This document shows, piece by piece, positions 54,977 through 64,000 of a stretch of 64,000 bases of DNA. The stretch lies in NCBI RefSeq assembly GCF_047495875.1, contig NC_092474.1:4171001-4235000 (forward strand), in the 5' to 3' direction. The stretch is from Pithys albifrons albifrons (taxonomy: Eukaryota > Chordata > Aves > Passeriformes > Thamnophilidae). The first letter of the stretch is position 1, and each line of letters begins with the position of its first letter. Below the pieces are notes generated by a model, which was not told where the DNA came from, did no database searches, and saw only the letters and a program-made list of their open reading frames with translations. A program made the translations under genes and the position numbers.

Positions 54977-55350
54977 AGCGGCCCCTCCGGCCGCGCCTCA
55001 CCTGCCCGCGGCTCCCGGAAACGGCGCTGCGGAGCGGGGGATGAACGAACGGGCCGGGGCCGGCCCGGCTGCGCTCGCCAGGTGTCCCCGGGCAGAGGGC
55101 ACTTGGCTACCGAGCCAGGCTCGCGGGCTGGTGCCAAAAGGTTTGAGGATCTCCGCACCTCTGGCGCCGGGTATTCTCATTACACAGCCACAGAGATGAC
55201 GTGCTCAGATCGTGGCCTCGGGGAAACCTTGAAGATTTCCAGAGAGGAACATCGAGCGAGGTTTGGTACCGGCCGCTGCCTCCTGACGCTGTTCCTCGTG
55301 CCGACACGAGGCTCCCAAGAGGCGCTTCATACTCGGTGCGCCAATACACG
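54270..55350 (-). promoter_or_regulatory. GLT1D1: CpG island promoter of GLT1D1
   Basis: GC content and CpG density rise sharply from the AT-rich flanks between about 54270 and 55350. GLT1D1 exon 1 sits inside, so transcription should begin a short way above 54976. The long overlapping stop-free frames on both strands here follow from GC richness and are not genes. I saw no TATA box at a suitable distance, as expected for a CpG-island promoter. Confidence 0.85.
54909..54976 (-). CDS. GLT1D1: GLT1D1 exon 1 (start codon, residues 1-23)
   Basis: The start codon is at 54976-54974 inside a CpG island, with G at -3. It reads [20 protein letters not shown] and ends R-I-CA at a strong donor GTGAGTG (phase 2). 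The human protein begins with a very similar MRLLFLA...TGNA stretch, which fixes this start. The hydrophobic beta-strand followed by TGN is the first strand and loop of the N-terminal GT-B domain. Confidence 0.93.
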
Positions 55351-58300
55351 TAGTAAAAACTACATGTGGACAAAGTGCCAACAACCAGAAAAGCCAGAGG
55401 ACTGTGTTAGTCCAAAGAACAAGGCATCAGGGTGGTCAAAGACCACTCCAAACGTCAGGAACGCTGTATGATGAAACAGAGCCACATGTGTGTGGGACGA
55501 GGGGAAAGGTCTGGTGAGGAAGGAACCACAGGCTCCACAGAAGCAGAATCCAAAGATAGAACAGGGAAGAGAAAAAGAAAAGAACCTGAACTTCTGACCA
55601 AGAAGTGTATCTCAAACTATCAGGCTAGTCTTTGGAATAAAAGGGGCTTACTGCAATTTTATAATAAGAAACACAGAGAACAGATGGGTGGGGCAGCAGG
55701 CAGGAAGACAGAGGCCAGTTTAGGAAGTCTGGTGGGAGATTGATGGGAGACAGGTCACTGACTGTAGATATCCATAGCCTTGAACCTGATTGATCATCTT
55801 GTAAAAATATTGAGAATGCACCCAGGACATTTGGGGCCATGAGAAAGATGAGAAAGGGGGCTGGCTTGATTGAACAGAAAACTCAGTTCCTTGATTATAA
55901 TCTGGTCTGTTTCCCTGATGTAATTCATCACAGGGCCACACGTGCTCATGTTTCCCAAAGGGCTGGAGAAGACAGGGAAAGGTGGTCTGCAAACTGCAGT
56001 GCCTGGTTATTGTGGCCTAAATTACTCTTCAAATCTCGCTTTGCCCTCAGGGAGAAAAATATGCCACATACAAAGGCTCTTAAATATAATAATTTTTGAA
56101 ACAGTACTTCTTCAAATAACTTGTGTGGATCTCTAAGGATGACAGGTATTCTGAAATTGAGGGTTTAGAAGTGATAAAGAGACATATTGGAGTGTGTTCT
56201 GGTAAATTGTTTTAGTAGGCAGGCTCATGTTTTGCTAATGAGCCTTCATGCTGCAGAGTCGTGTTCAACTGTCTGCACCTCACTAAGTTATCACTTAGAA
56301 ATAATCCAGCACAACATTGTTCAGGCCATTTTAAACTCCATCTGAACTAAAAGAAAGAATGGCTACAACTTGGAAGAGCAACAAATTTTGCATATATGCT
56401 AAGAATAGCATAAATGCTTATCTAAGGGTAGGCAGAACCAAGTTAGTTTTCATCACCATTTTAAGAAAGTGTTTTGGCATGAAATCCCAGCCCTGTTGAA
56501 ATATAGGGCTTTTGTCAATCTGGCCAGGATTCTGGCCTTGAAGTGGCCCTCATGAAGCCTATTTGGGCTTTTGAGAGCACTTGGCAGACTCAAATCTAGC
56601 ATCAGTCACATTAGTTACTGCTGCTCAGTTATCTGACAGACCTGTAACATCACCTGGACTGCAGGAAGCCTCCACAGCTGCCTTTCAGAGTCTCCTGATA
56701 CATTGTACTAAATTCTTCCCCAAGAGACTCTCCTGGTCCCAAGATCTCACGCACACAACACAGGAGATGCAGCTGCCCAGCACTCAGAAGGGTTGGCAGT
56801 GTGTGTGTGCCAACCTTGCCCTGTTGCTGCAGTCCTGTGCCTCAAACAGCCTATGTGATCCAAGACAGGGATATGTTTTGGGTTAAAAGGAGGCTGCAGG
56901 TTTGATATCTGCATGAGATACCTACTGACAAATAGCCTGGTTGTTATAACTTTTCACTATCGTGGCTCCAACCCCAGACAAAAGCTATCCAACACATTTA
57001 GTGTGCAACACAAAGAAGACAAAAATGCAGACATCAAAGTAAGACAAAGCCTGCTCCATGAGAAATGAGGAAACTTAACCAGTCGCCTGAGAAATAAAGA
57101 GGAAATAAAGGAAACGTTCAAAGAGATCTTAACATTTTATTACTATTTATGATAACTCTGGTTTTTATGCTATATAAGACTTGACTGAAAAGAATAACAA
57201 TATAGAAGGCTTTGCAGCATGTCTCTGAAAACAGAGGTGTATACACTGTATTCAAAGAAAGGGTCATGGATGTATCATAATGAAGTTTTAAACATACTGT
57301 AGCTAAGCAGTTTGGAGGAAAATTAAAACCAACTTCTTGAGCTGCCAGAGAGAATGTGTGAATTCTAACTGTACCTTCTGAATTTTAATGAGAGTACCTA
57401 TGTCTCAATACCTGAAGATTTAAAAAAATTTTAATGTACATTTCAAATACAATTTCAAATTTCAGCATTATGAGGTGTTTGTACCACTTGTTGGATAGGT
57501 CAATATAGAAATCTCACATCACTCTCCAATGGAAATTATGAAAGGCTTAGAATGTGATATCTACACATATTGAAACAAACAATAACTCAAAGTGAACTTA
57601 ATTGAGTCTCCAGAAAGTACTCCTAGACTCCTCAGAAAATATAATCACAATTTATATGACATACTGTATTAAGCTGGGAAAAGCTGAAATGTAATTTTTT
57701 TAATTACAGAATCAGTCATGTTACAGTCGTTCACAAAGAGATCTCTGTACAGCTGGTTGCCTTTTCCTTATTGCCCTTTGTCATAAAATTTGTTAACTAG
57801 TTAAGAGAGCAAATGTATTTAAATGAGTCATTTTTATGTTATTTACAAAGGCCCATTATTAAATGAATATACTTTTACAAGCATCACTTGCTTAATTACC
57901 AATGCTGCTCCAAAAATCTGAAGTCATACCTCTATGTTTGGTGTAACTATATGATGTCAATCAATTTACCTTTTTCACTGAAAACAGACAACCAGGAGTA
58001 CCTTCCCCACTTTGTTTTGGACAAATATATGACTTTAAGATCTGCTGCTAAAGACAATTTCATGTTTCGTGACCTTTACCTCAACACAAGTGCTGGTGGA
58101 ACTACAGAACATCTTAGGGCTCTGATCCTGCAACTACTAATTTGTTTTATTTTAATCACACACTTTGTTCCATGCAAGTCAGTGTTCATTCTCTGTGTGT
58201 ACTTATGTCAAACCTGCCTTCACACCCCAGACGCAGCTCATGGACCAGCTGCTGCTCCCGATCCGCAGGTGAGTCACTGGGCACACCCTGGCACTGAGCT

Positions 58301-58430
58301 GTGCCCGCTCCTCCACCAGGGGCTGCAGAACACAGTCAAAAACAGTCACAACACACGTTTGGCCTGTATTCCTGCAGAGAGGCCTTGTTGTGGGACAATC
58401 CTGAACTAAATTAAATGAAAAAACAAGCCC
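55351..58430. other. Intergenic DNA between the divergent promoters
   Basis: AT-rich sequence between the GLT1D1 CpG island and the CR1 copy in front of SLC15A4. Short ORFs show no domain. A 38-nt segment at 58231-58268 has exon-like boundaries on the plus strand. Otherwise I see nothing recognisable. Confidence 0.6.
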
Positions 58431-58436
58431 TCTACT

Positions 58437-58949
58437 TGGCCATGCTCAGGCACATCTGGAGTGGTGTGTCCAGTTCTGGGCTCCTCAGGGCAAGGAAGAC
58501 AAGGAGCTGCTGAATCCAGCAGAGGCCACAAACATGATGAGGGGTCTGGCGCATCCCTGTTACGAGGAGATACTGCAGGAGCTGGCCCTGGTTAGTCTGG
58601 AGAACAGAAGACTGAGAAGGGATCTCGTTAATGCATAGAAATATCTCAAAAGCATGAGGATGGTACCAAACTCTTAAGCAATGCCCAGCAGCACAACGAG
58701 GAGCAATAGCCATAAACTAAAACACAAAAAACTCCACTTCAACACGAGGAAGAACTTTAGGCTGAGGGTGTCAGAGCCCTGGAACTGCCCAGGGAGGGCG
58801 TGGAGTCTCCTTCTCTGGACACATTCCCAACCCACCAGGGCGCGCGTTCCTGTGTCACCTGCTCCAGGTGACGCTGCCCTGGCAGGGGGGTTGGACTGGA
58901 TTCGTCTCCAGCTGTCCCTTCCAATCCGAACTGTTGTGTGATTCCATGA
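58437..58949 (+). mobile_element. CR1 LINE 3' fragment (about 0.5 kb)
   Basis: Runs from GGAGTGGTGTGTCCAGTTCT through CTTCAACACGAGGAAGAAC and GTGGAGTCTCCTTCTCTGGA to the tail GGTTGGACTGGATTCGTCTC, ending near TGTGTGATTCCATGA. This is the known CR1 3' region in order, 5'-truncated and with indels. It lies just upstream of the SLC15A4 CpG island in the same orientation as that gene. Confidence 0.93.
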
Positions 58950-59235
58950 AAATCCATTTCCCTGCTGCAGCCTCTCCCCGCGCCCGGGGACACCAGCGGG
59001 AAGAGAGCCGCTGCCTCAGTCCCTGCCTGCCCCGGCGAAGCTCCGGGTACCCAGCCCTCAGCCCCGGGCCGAGGGACGCGCTCCGGCCCCGCCGCGGCCC
59101 TCCCGGCTCGTCCCGCCCCGCCGCTTCCGCCCCGCCACGTCCCGCCCCGGAGTGACGGCGCCCTCAGCCAATGGTGCCGCTGCCGGGGGGGCGGCGCCGC
59201 CGGTGCGGCTCCCTCGGGGCGGGCCGGGGGGACGC

Positions 59236-59259
59236 GGGGCCGGGGCCGGGGCCGGGGCC
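59236..59259 (+). repeat. Four tandem GGGGCC hexamers in the SLC15A4 leader
   Basis: Four uninterrupted GGGGCC units, followed by A and a further GGGG. The run ends 20 nt before the SLC15A4 start codon and lies on the sense strand, so it could form a G-quadruplex in DNA or in the 5' UTR. Confidence 0.85.
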
Positions 59260-59278
59260 AGGGGAACGCGGGGCCGCC

Positions 59279-59848
59279 ATGGACGAGCCCGAGCAGAGCG
59301 AGCGCAGCCCGTTGCTGAGCAGCGGCGAGCGCGGGCGGGCGGCGGTGAGCGCGTTCGAGGGCCGGCGGCTGGCCTGCGCCGCCGTGCTGCTGGCCGAGCT
59401 GCTGGAGCGGGTGGCCTTCTACGGCGTCACCTCCAACCTGGTGCTGTTCCTCAACGGGCCGCCCTACAACTGGGAGGGTGCCCAGGCCAGCCAGGCGCTG
59501 CTGCTCTTCATGGGCATCACCTACCTGGTGTCGCCGTTCGGGGGCTGGCTGGCGGACGCGCTGCTCGGCAAGTTCGGCACCATCCTCCTGAGCATGGCGC
59601 TGTACCTGCTGGGCATGCTGGCCTTCCCCGTCATCGCCGCGCCGCACACCCGCCAGGGCCTCTGCGGGGACATCCCCCTGTTCCCTGTGGAGAACTGCTC
59701 CTCGCCGGCGGCCAACGCCACCCTGGCGCCCTGCTCCCAGCTGGGAGCCACCCGCTACTGCGCCACGGCCACCTTCGTGGGACTGGTCCTCGTGGGGCTG
59801 GGCGTCGGCTCGGTCAAGGCCAACATCACCCCGTTCGGGGCGGACCAG
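59279..59848 (+). CDS. SLC15A4: SLC15A4 exon 1 (peptide/histidine transporter 1), 5' part only
   Basis: It encodes the first 190 residues of SLC15A4 (PHT1), a proton-coupled histidine and di/tripeptide exporter of lysosomes and endosomes that in mammals also supports TLR7/8/9 signalling through the adaptor TASL. Visible here: an acidic dileucine sorting motif ERSPLL (residues 8-13), the transporter signature E40-x-x-E43-R44-x-x-F47-Y48-G49 in the first membrane helix, helices near residues 31-48, 71-93, 100-121 and 164-180, and NCS and NAT glycosylation sequons at 139 and 146. The exon ends [13 protein letters not shown], and human continues with V-K-D from the next exon. The start GCCGCCATGG is an excellent Kozak context. 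An in-frame ATG at 59171 is part of the CCAAT box and is unlikely to be transcribed. The splice donor is non-consensus: GTCGAG after Q190, with 59853 as an alternative exon end. Later exons lie beyond the window. Confidence 0.93.
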
Positions 59849-62800
59849 GTCGAGTATTGTTTGGCAGCTGCTGAGCCGCTTGTGGGTGCCGGTCTGGACC
59901 AGGGGTGGCTGGCAGTGGTGCAGAGGGGCTTTACCTGCCTTGGTGGGGTGGGCAGTGTGCCTACTGATTCACCTCTCTAGGTGTTTAGGCTTGGAGGGGA
60001 TCAGATCATCCAGCTCTGTTCCCTGTGTAGTGCCAGTTGTGGAGTTGTGCCCTGTTCGGTATAGTTTTGGTGTCTGTCTGGTGTCTGATCCCAGTGACCT
60101 TACCTGTGGTACCTGAATTTGCAAAGCCATCACCATCCTGAGGAGTTGGGCTGAATACTTAATGGCCATTAAGTGGATAGTTAATTATGCTCCATTGTGG
60201 AGTTTGTATCCAGTTAATTTTACCTCAGAGCTCATTCCATGAAGTACAGGATACACATTTTTGCTTTGACAAGGATGTCATGGGCCTTCTAGGGCAATGC
60301 CAGATTGTCCTGTGATACATGAAGGGCAGAGAACAAAGAGTTTTTTATGCTTTAGGTGTTCTCTGTTCACTGCATTGCCCTTGAGTGATGTTTTCCTGCC
60401 GGCTGATGCTGCACCACGTGATGGGTGGGAAGGTGCTCCCACTGTGGTAAACACATCACCTGGGCTGTTCTCATAAGGACGTGTCCTGGCAAATGACCTT
60501 ACCCAGATCTGCTTCAGTGATGTCATTCCTTGGATCATCACTGCAGAACGAGTGGCTTTACAGAAAACATCTGAGAGGCAGCTTGTAGTTCAGTATCAAT
60601 AGGAATGCTCTGTTGCCTGCACATCTGTCTTCTGGCCCACTGAGTTCTGGTTAGAGCAGGTATCAGAAATGCCATGAAATCCTTTGTAAGAGGGAGGATC
60701 CACTACAGCATCTTTGCCAAACATACCTCTGTTCTCTGTTGTGCAGTTTGCATTTGTCATTCGTTGGCATTTCATGTATTCCAGGTTCTGGAGTTCTGGG
60801 TGGAAGGCAGTATCTAAATGTAAAACATTATTATAGCCTAGGACTGTGTGTCCCCAGTGCATTGGTTCTGTTTAAGCCAGCCTGAGCCCATCAAGTGAAA
60901 TAGCTTTAATATGACTTTATCTTGTAAGGTGTTTTTCAAAACTGACTGCTTATCCCCAGAACGCTTTATGAACGTTAAATATAAAAGATAAATAATGGCA
61001 GGAGCAGAGCAAAAGAAGAGCCATTGCCAATGGAAGTGTAGCTGTTGTAGCTGGGGTTTGTAAAGGTTTTCCCCCAGGATTTCAAGGAAAGCAGTTTTTG
61101 GCTAGGTTTGCTGATAATTCACAGTGATTTATGTAGGGTGAAGCAAAAGAAATACTCCTTTCTGGTCCATGATAATCAGTGGAGCTCTGCTGAGGACTGA
61201 ATTTTTCCCCTTCTCTGTTTTTCTGGCTTACCTATTGTTAAATAAATTACAGCACACCACTTACCTTGTGCAGTTTGGGGCCCCCTTGGGTGCCTTCTCC
61301 CTGCACAGGAATGTAGCAAACTGCTGGGGAGATGCATATATATTGCTGAGAATAAAGCCTGTCTCCCAGAGCCACATTCTGGTGAGGCCAGAATAGAATC
61401 CAAACATGTTTTGGCTGGATGTGTGCTGATAAGATTTGTCCTCTTCCCCTTAAATACCAAAGGAAAGTATGAGTTATATATTGTGTACTTTAGCTGGCAC
61501 AGCCACCTTTCAGACACTGTTAATGACATTTCATTGCAGTTCTCTTAAAAATTGCCATATGAATTTTTTAGCTTTAGTGTATTTATAGAGTTTGGATGGA
61601 GAGCTTTAATACAATGAGAAGAATAATTTTATGGAACATTGGAAACTGAATTCCAATACTTATTTTTCTCTAAAGTTGAAAGATGTAGTTTCTTAATTTC
61701 TGTTAAATGGATGCTTTTAGAAGTGCTGTTAAAGTGACTGAGTTGGTATCGATTAACTTTTGCCAGCCAGCTTGGGAAGAAAAAGTTACTGCAAAGTAGA
61801 TATAGACCAGCTTTGCTTCACTGTGTTTCTAAATGAGCTGTTTTTCTAAAAGTTGCAGGCTGATCCATCAGACTGGTCTAAATCTGAACGGATGGTCCTC
61901 AGAGTAGTGTTTCTAATCATGTGAGACGTATAACCTGGCACTTTCCAGTTCCCCTTTTAAGTGTTTTGCTGTCACTTCCCGTTCTACATAGCAGTTTGTG
62001 ACTTTCTGTAGTTAAGAAACAATATGACTGTTTTGCCATTATTGTGAAAGCTGGTTTAGCTTCAACATTGAAGCCAGAATTAGTAGCAGACTACTGATCT
62101 AGTATCAGCCATAATCATTGTTCTAATTATAGTTGAATCTCCTTCTGGGTTATGGCAATTAGAGACACCACTTTTAATCCACAGTGTCGCTTCCTTCTGA
62201 ATTTCCCTCACAGTCAATAAATTTATCAGTCCATAACTGCCAGAAATCTGTGCTAGAATTGTTGTTGTTGTTAAAGTTGCTGTTGGAAAATATTGGTGTG
62301 AAGATGGCTTTAGAATGATATTTCTTTATTTGTAGAGCTTAAGATTTTCTAGCCTCTGCATAAGGATGGGGAACCAAGTATAAAGATTTGAAGGTTACTA
62401 ACTGCAAGCTTTTTTTTTTGTTGCTGTTGTTGAACTTCTTAGAAGCTTGTGGATATCCAAGACTGCAGTTTGAAAACAAGTTATGGCATTCACAAGGCCA
62501 GTAATAATTTGTTTCTGTTTCTGTCAGAAACAGAATAGATAGGACAGGAAGGTGACTTTACATGTGGACTTGCCAAATTTTAGAATGAAAATTTGAAATT
62601 ATGCAGCAACTGAGTAATACTGTGTAGCTCAGTTGCTGAACTCTCCCCAGAAGACCTGAAAGAATAAGTGGTGTCTGTAGGGATGTATTGGAGGGTCAGG
62701 ATTCTGTAAATTTGACTGCACAGAACTGTTTTTCTGCTTTCTTTTGTAGGCTAAAGACAAGGACAGGCTTCTGTGTTTTCATCCTTGCTCTGCTGTGTGG

Positions 62801-64000
62801 TTGCTCGCAGAGCTGACAGGATGAGTTGGGGGGTTTTTGTTACATTTGTCACTTGTGACTGTCAGTTGATTGCAGGAACAAATGAAAAGTGCTACTGTCA
62901 GTAACTTTTGACTGATCTTGTTCCTTTCGTGTGAGTTAAATGGAAGCTCATAGCTTTGGATCTGTCATGATGTGAAGAGGGACACACACATACTGGAACT
63001 CTGAAATGCTGGGGTTTAAGAAACACTGAAGATCATTAGCAGAGGATGGCAGAATTCAGATGTCCCAGGGGACTGGTAGGCACCAGATAGACACAGAGCT
63101 TCAGCAAAATTAACAACACTTGTAGACAACTAGTTCTGTGGAACTGAACTGATGTGTCTATGAAAGCTTGGAAATCCCTTTGTGACAAAGGAAAGCTTCT
63201 AAAACAGGAACTATGAAGAAGAAATGATGTCAGTTTAGATTTCTGACTCTTTACATAAAAATCAGTAGAATCTAATAGAATCTTATTGTTCAAACTGTAT
63301 AATACTGTTTTCAAGCTGTACAAATTGCTTTGGCTAATGCTTGAATCATCTTCTGAGAAGGATTGTTGGTGTTGGAAAATCCAGGAGAGGGATAACTGAG
63401 GAAGGATCATCTTTCTCCAAAGTCAGAACATGGTCTAAGTATTAACCTTAGGACGGCTGTGCTGTGGAACTTGCCGTGGGTCATGGCTTCATCAGGGGCT
63501 GTAACTAACGATGCAGTTACTCTTTCTCCCATTGTTTCAGTTGCATTTAAAATTTTGTTCTGATTCCAGGATGGTAACCTTGTATCCTAAATGGGTTTAG
63601 AGAACTGCAGTGCAGAGTTACAGAGCTGGTGTGTCCTCTGGTGAAAGTGGCTGTAAATGAAGTAGGGATTGGGCAATTCTCATCACAGAGCCTGCCAGGC
63701 ACTCGGGAGTCCTTATCATGAAAACCATGGCCCTAATTACATCTTATCTGACCATAATCATTCTGATATGTGATTTGTATTAGAAAATTTGATTTTGAGA
63801 ACTATTCCTTTATTATTTTGAAATCCATTGCTGTGTAGTCTCAGTTATAAAACTCAGAATGTCACTGTACTTTTCTTTCTGCTTTTGGATTGTCTATATT
63901 TAAAGGACAGTTACAAGAGTATTTTTTTAAGCTGTTTGATTTGATGGGGCCACAATCTTTTAAATGTACCTATTTTGACTCTCAGTGCAGGGATGTGGAA
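59849..64000 (+). other. SLC15A4: SLC15A4 intron 1 (5' part)
   Basis: More than 4.1 kb without any segment matching the next expected SLC15A4 exon (VKDRG...RRFFNWFYWSINLGA), so exon 2 must lie beyond 64000. AT-rich unique sequence after the CpG island ends. A CACGTG E-box lies at 60415-60420 and a short T-rich/TTG stretch at about 62411-62431. Confidence 0.75.

Larger units (their letters stand above)
58960..59870 (+). promoter_or_regulatory. SLC15A4: CpG island promoter of SLC15A4
   Basis: Dense CpG from about 58970 to 59870. GC boxes (CCCGCCCC or close) occur at 59112-59119, 59127-59136 and 59141-59148, a TGACG half-site at 59153-59157 and a CCAAT box at 59168-59172, all 110-170 bp before the start codon. 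This spacing suggests transcription starting at about 59190-59260. No TATA box seen. Confidence 0.8.

Noticed and set aside
54263..55471. 402-codon open frame on the plus strand, with 201-202 codon frames on the other strand
   Set aside because: It lies in the GLT1D1 CpG island. High GC removes stop codons in several frames at once. The product is Arg/Pro/Gly-rich with no domain and overlaps the real exon 1 on the other strand.
55430..56000. Possible LTR-like stretch with AATAAAAGG
   Set aside because: No terminal TG...CA pair, target duplication, primer-binding site or coding remnants could be identified.
53770..57160. Shared string ATCTTAACATTTTATTAC near 53767 and again near 57127
   Set aside because: The match does not extend beyond about 18 bp of AT-rich sequence, so a repeat family is not supported.
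59171..59278. Upstream in-frame ATG extending SLC15A4 by 36 codons
   Set aside because: The ATG is inside the CCAAT box and probably upstream of transcription. The extension is a GPGPGPG-like translation of the GGGGCC repeat, and the family starts at the Kozak ATG at 59279.
58757..59647. 296-codon open frame on the minus strand
   Set aside because: It is antisense to SLC15A4 exon 1 and the CR1 tail. Its composition (Q, H, R, P, A rich) is what the reverse strand of a GC-rich exon gives; no recognisable domain.
60000..64000. SLC15A4 exon 2
   Set aside because: I looked for the next expected peptide (RRFFNWFYWSINLGA) on the plus strand and found no matching codons, so it is placed beyond the window.

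Overview
The window is vertebrate nuclear DNA, most likely from a bird. It has long AT-rich introns with GT-AG splice sites, two CpG-island promoters, and interspersed copies of the CR1 (chicken repeat 1) LINE as the only recognisable transposon family. I found no prokaryotic, viral or novel multi-gene system. The content is two protein-coding genes in the head-to-head order that the human genome also has (GLT1D1 and SLC15A4).

GLT1D1 (glycosyltransferase 1 domain containing 1) lies on the minus strand and appears complete. I reconstructed 12 coding exons: start codon at 54976-54974, stop codon at 7818-7816, 1026 nt including the stop, 341 residues. All 11 introns are GT-AG and the reading frame is kept at every junction. 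Seven of the 12 exons are 57 to 106 nt or shorter than 57 nt, and the smallest is 37 nt, so simple ORF scanning shows only two of them (exons 7 and 11). The protein keeps the R-x-x-K and E-x7-E signatures of GT-B glycosyltransferases. SLC15A4 (lysosomal proton-coupled histidine/oligopeptide transporter) lies on the plus strand and only its first coding exon (190 codons from 59279) is inside the window.

Layout: 1-6027 is intergenic DNA beyond the 3' end of GLT1D1, with nothing coding that I can support. 6028-7815 is the probable GLT1D1 3' UTR or flank. 7816-54976 holds the GLT1D1 exons and introns, including a 571-bp polypurine minisatellite with 77/81-bp units in intron 10 and three short CR1 fragments. 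54270-55350 is the GLT1D1 CpG island. 55350-58430 is intergenic, with one possible small exon. 58437-58949 is a CR1 3' fragment. 58960-59870 is the SLC15A4 CpG island with GC boxes, a CCAAT box and four GGGGCC repeats just before the start codon. 59849-64000 is the start of SLC15A4 intron 1.

The two genes start 4.3 kb apart and are transcribed away from each other, each from its own CpG island. They are not known to act in one pathway. Exon assignments rest on my own translation and on remembered human family sequences. No alignment or database search was run.
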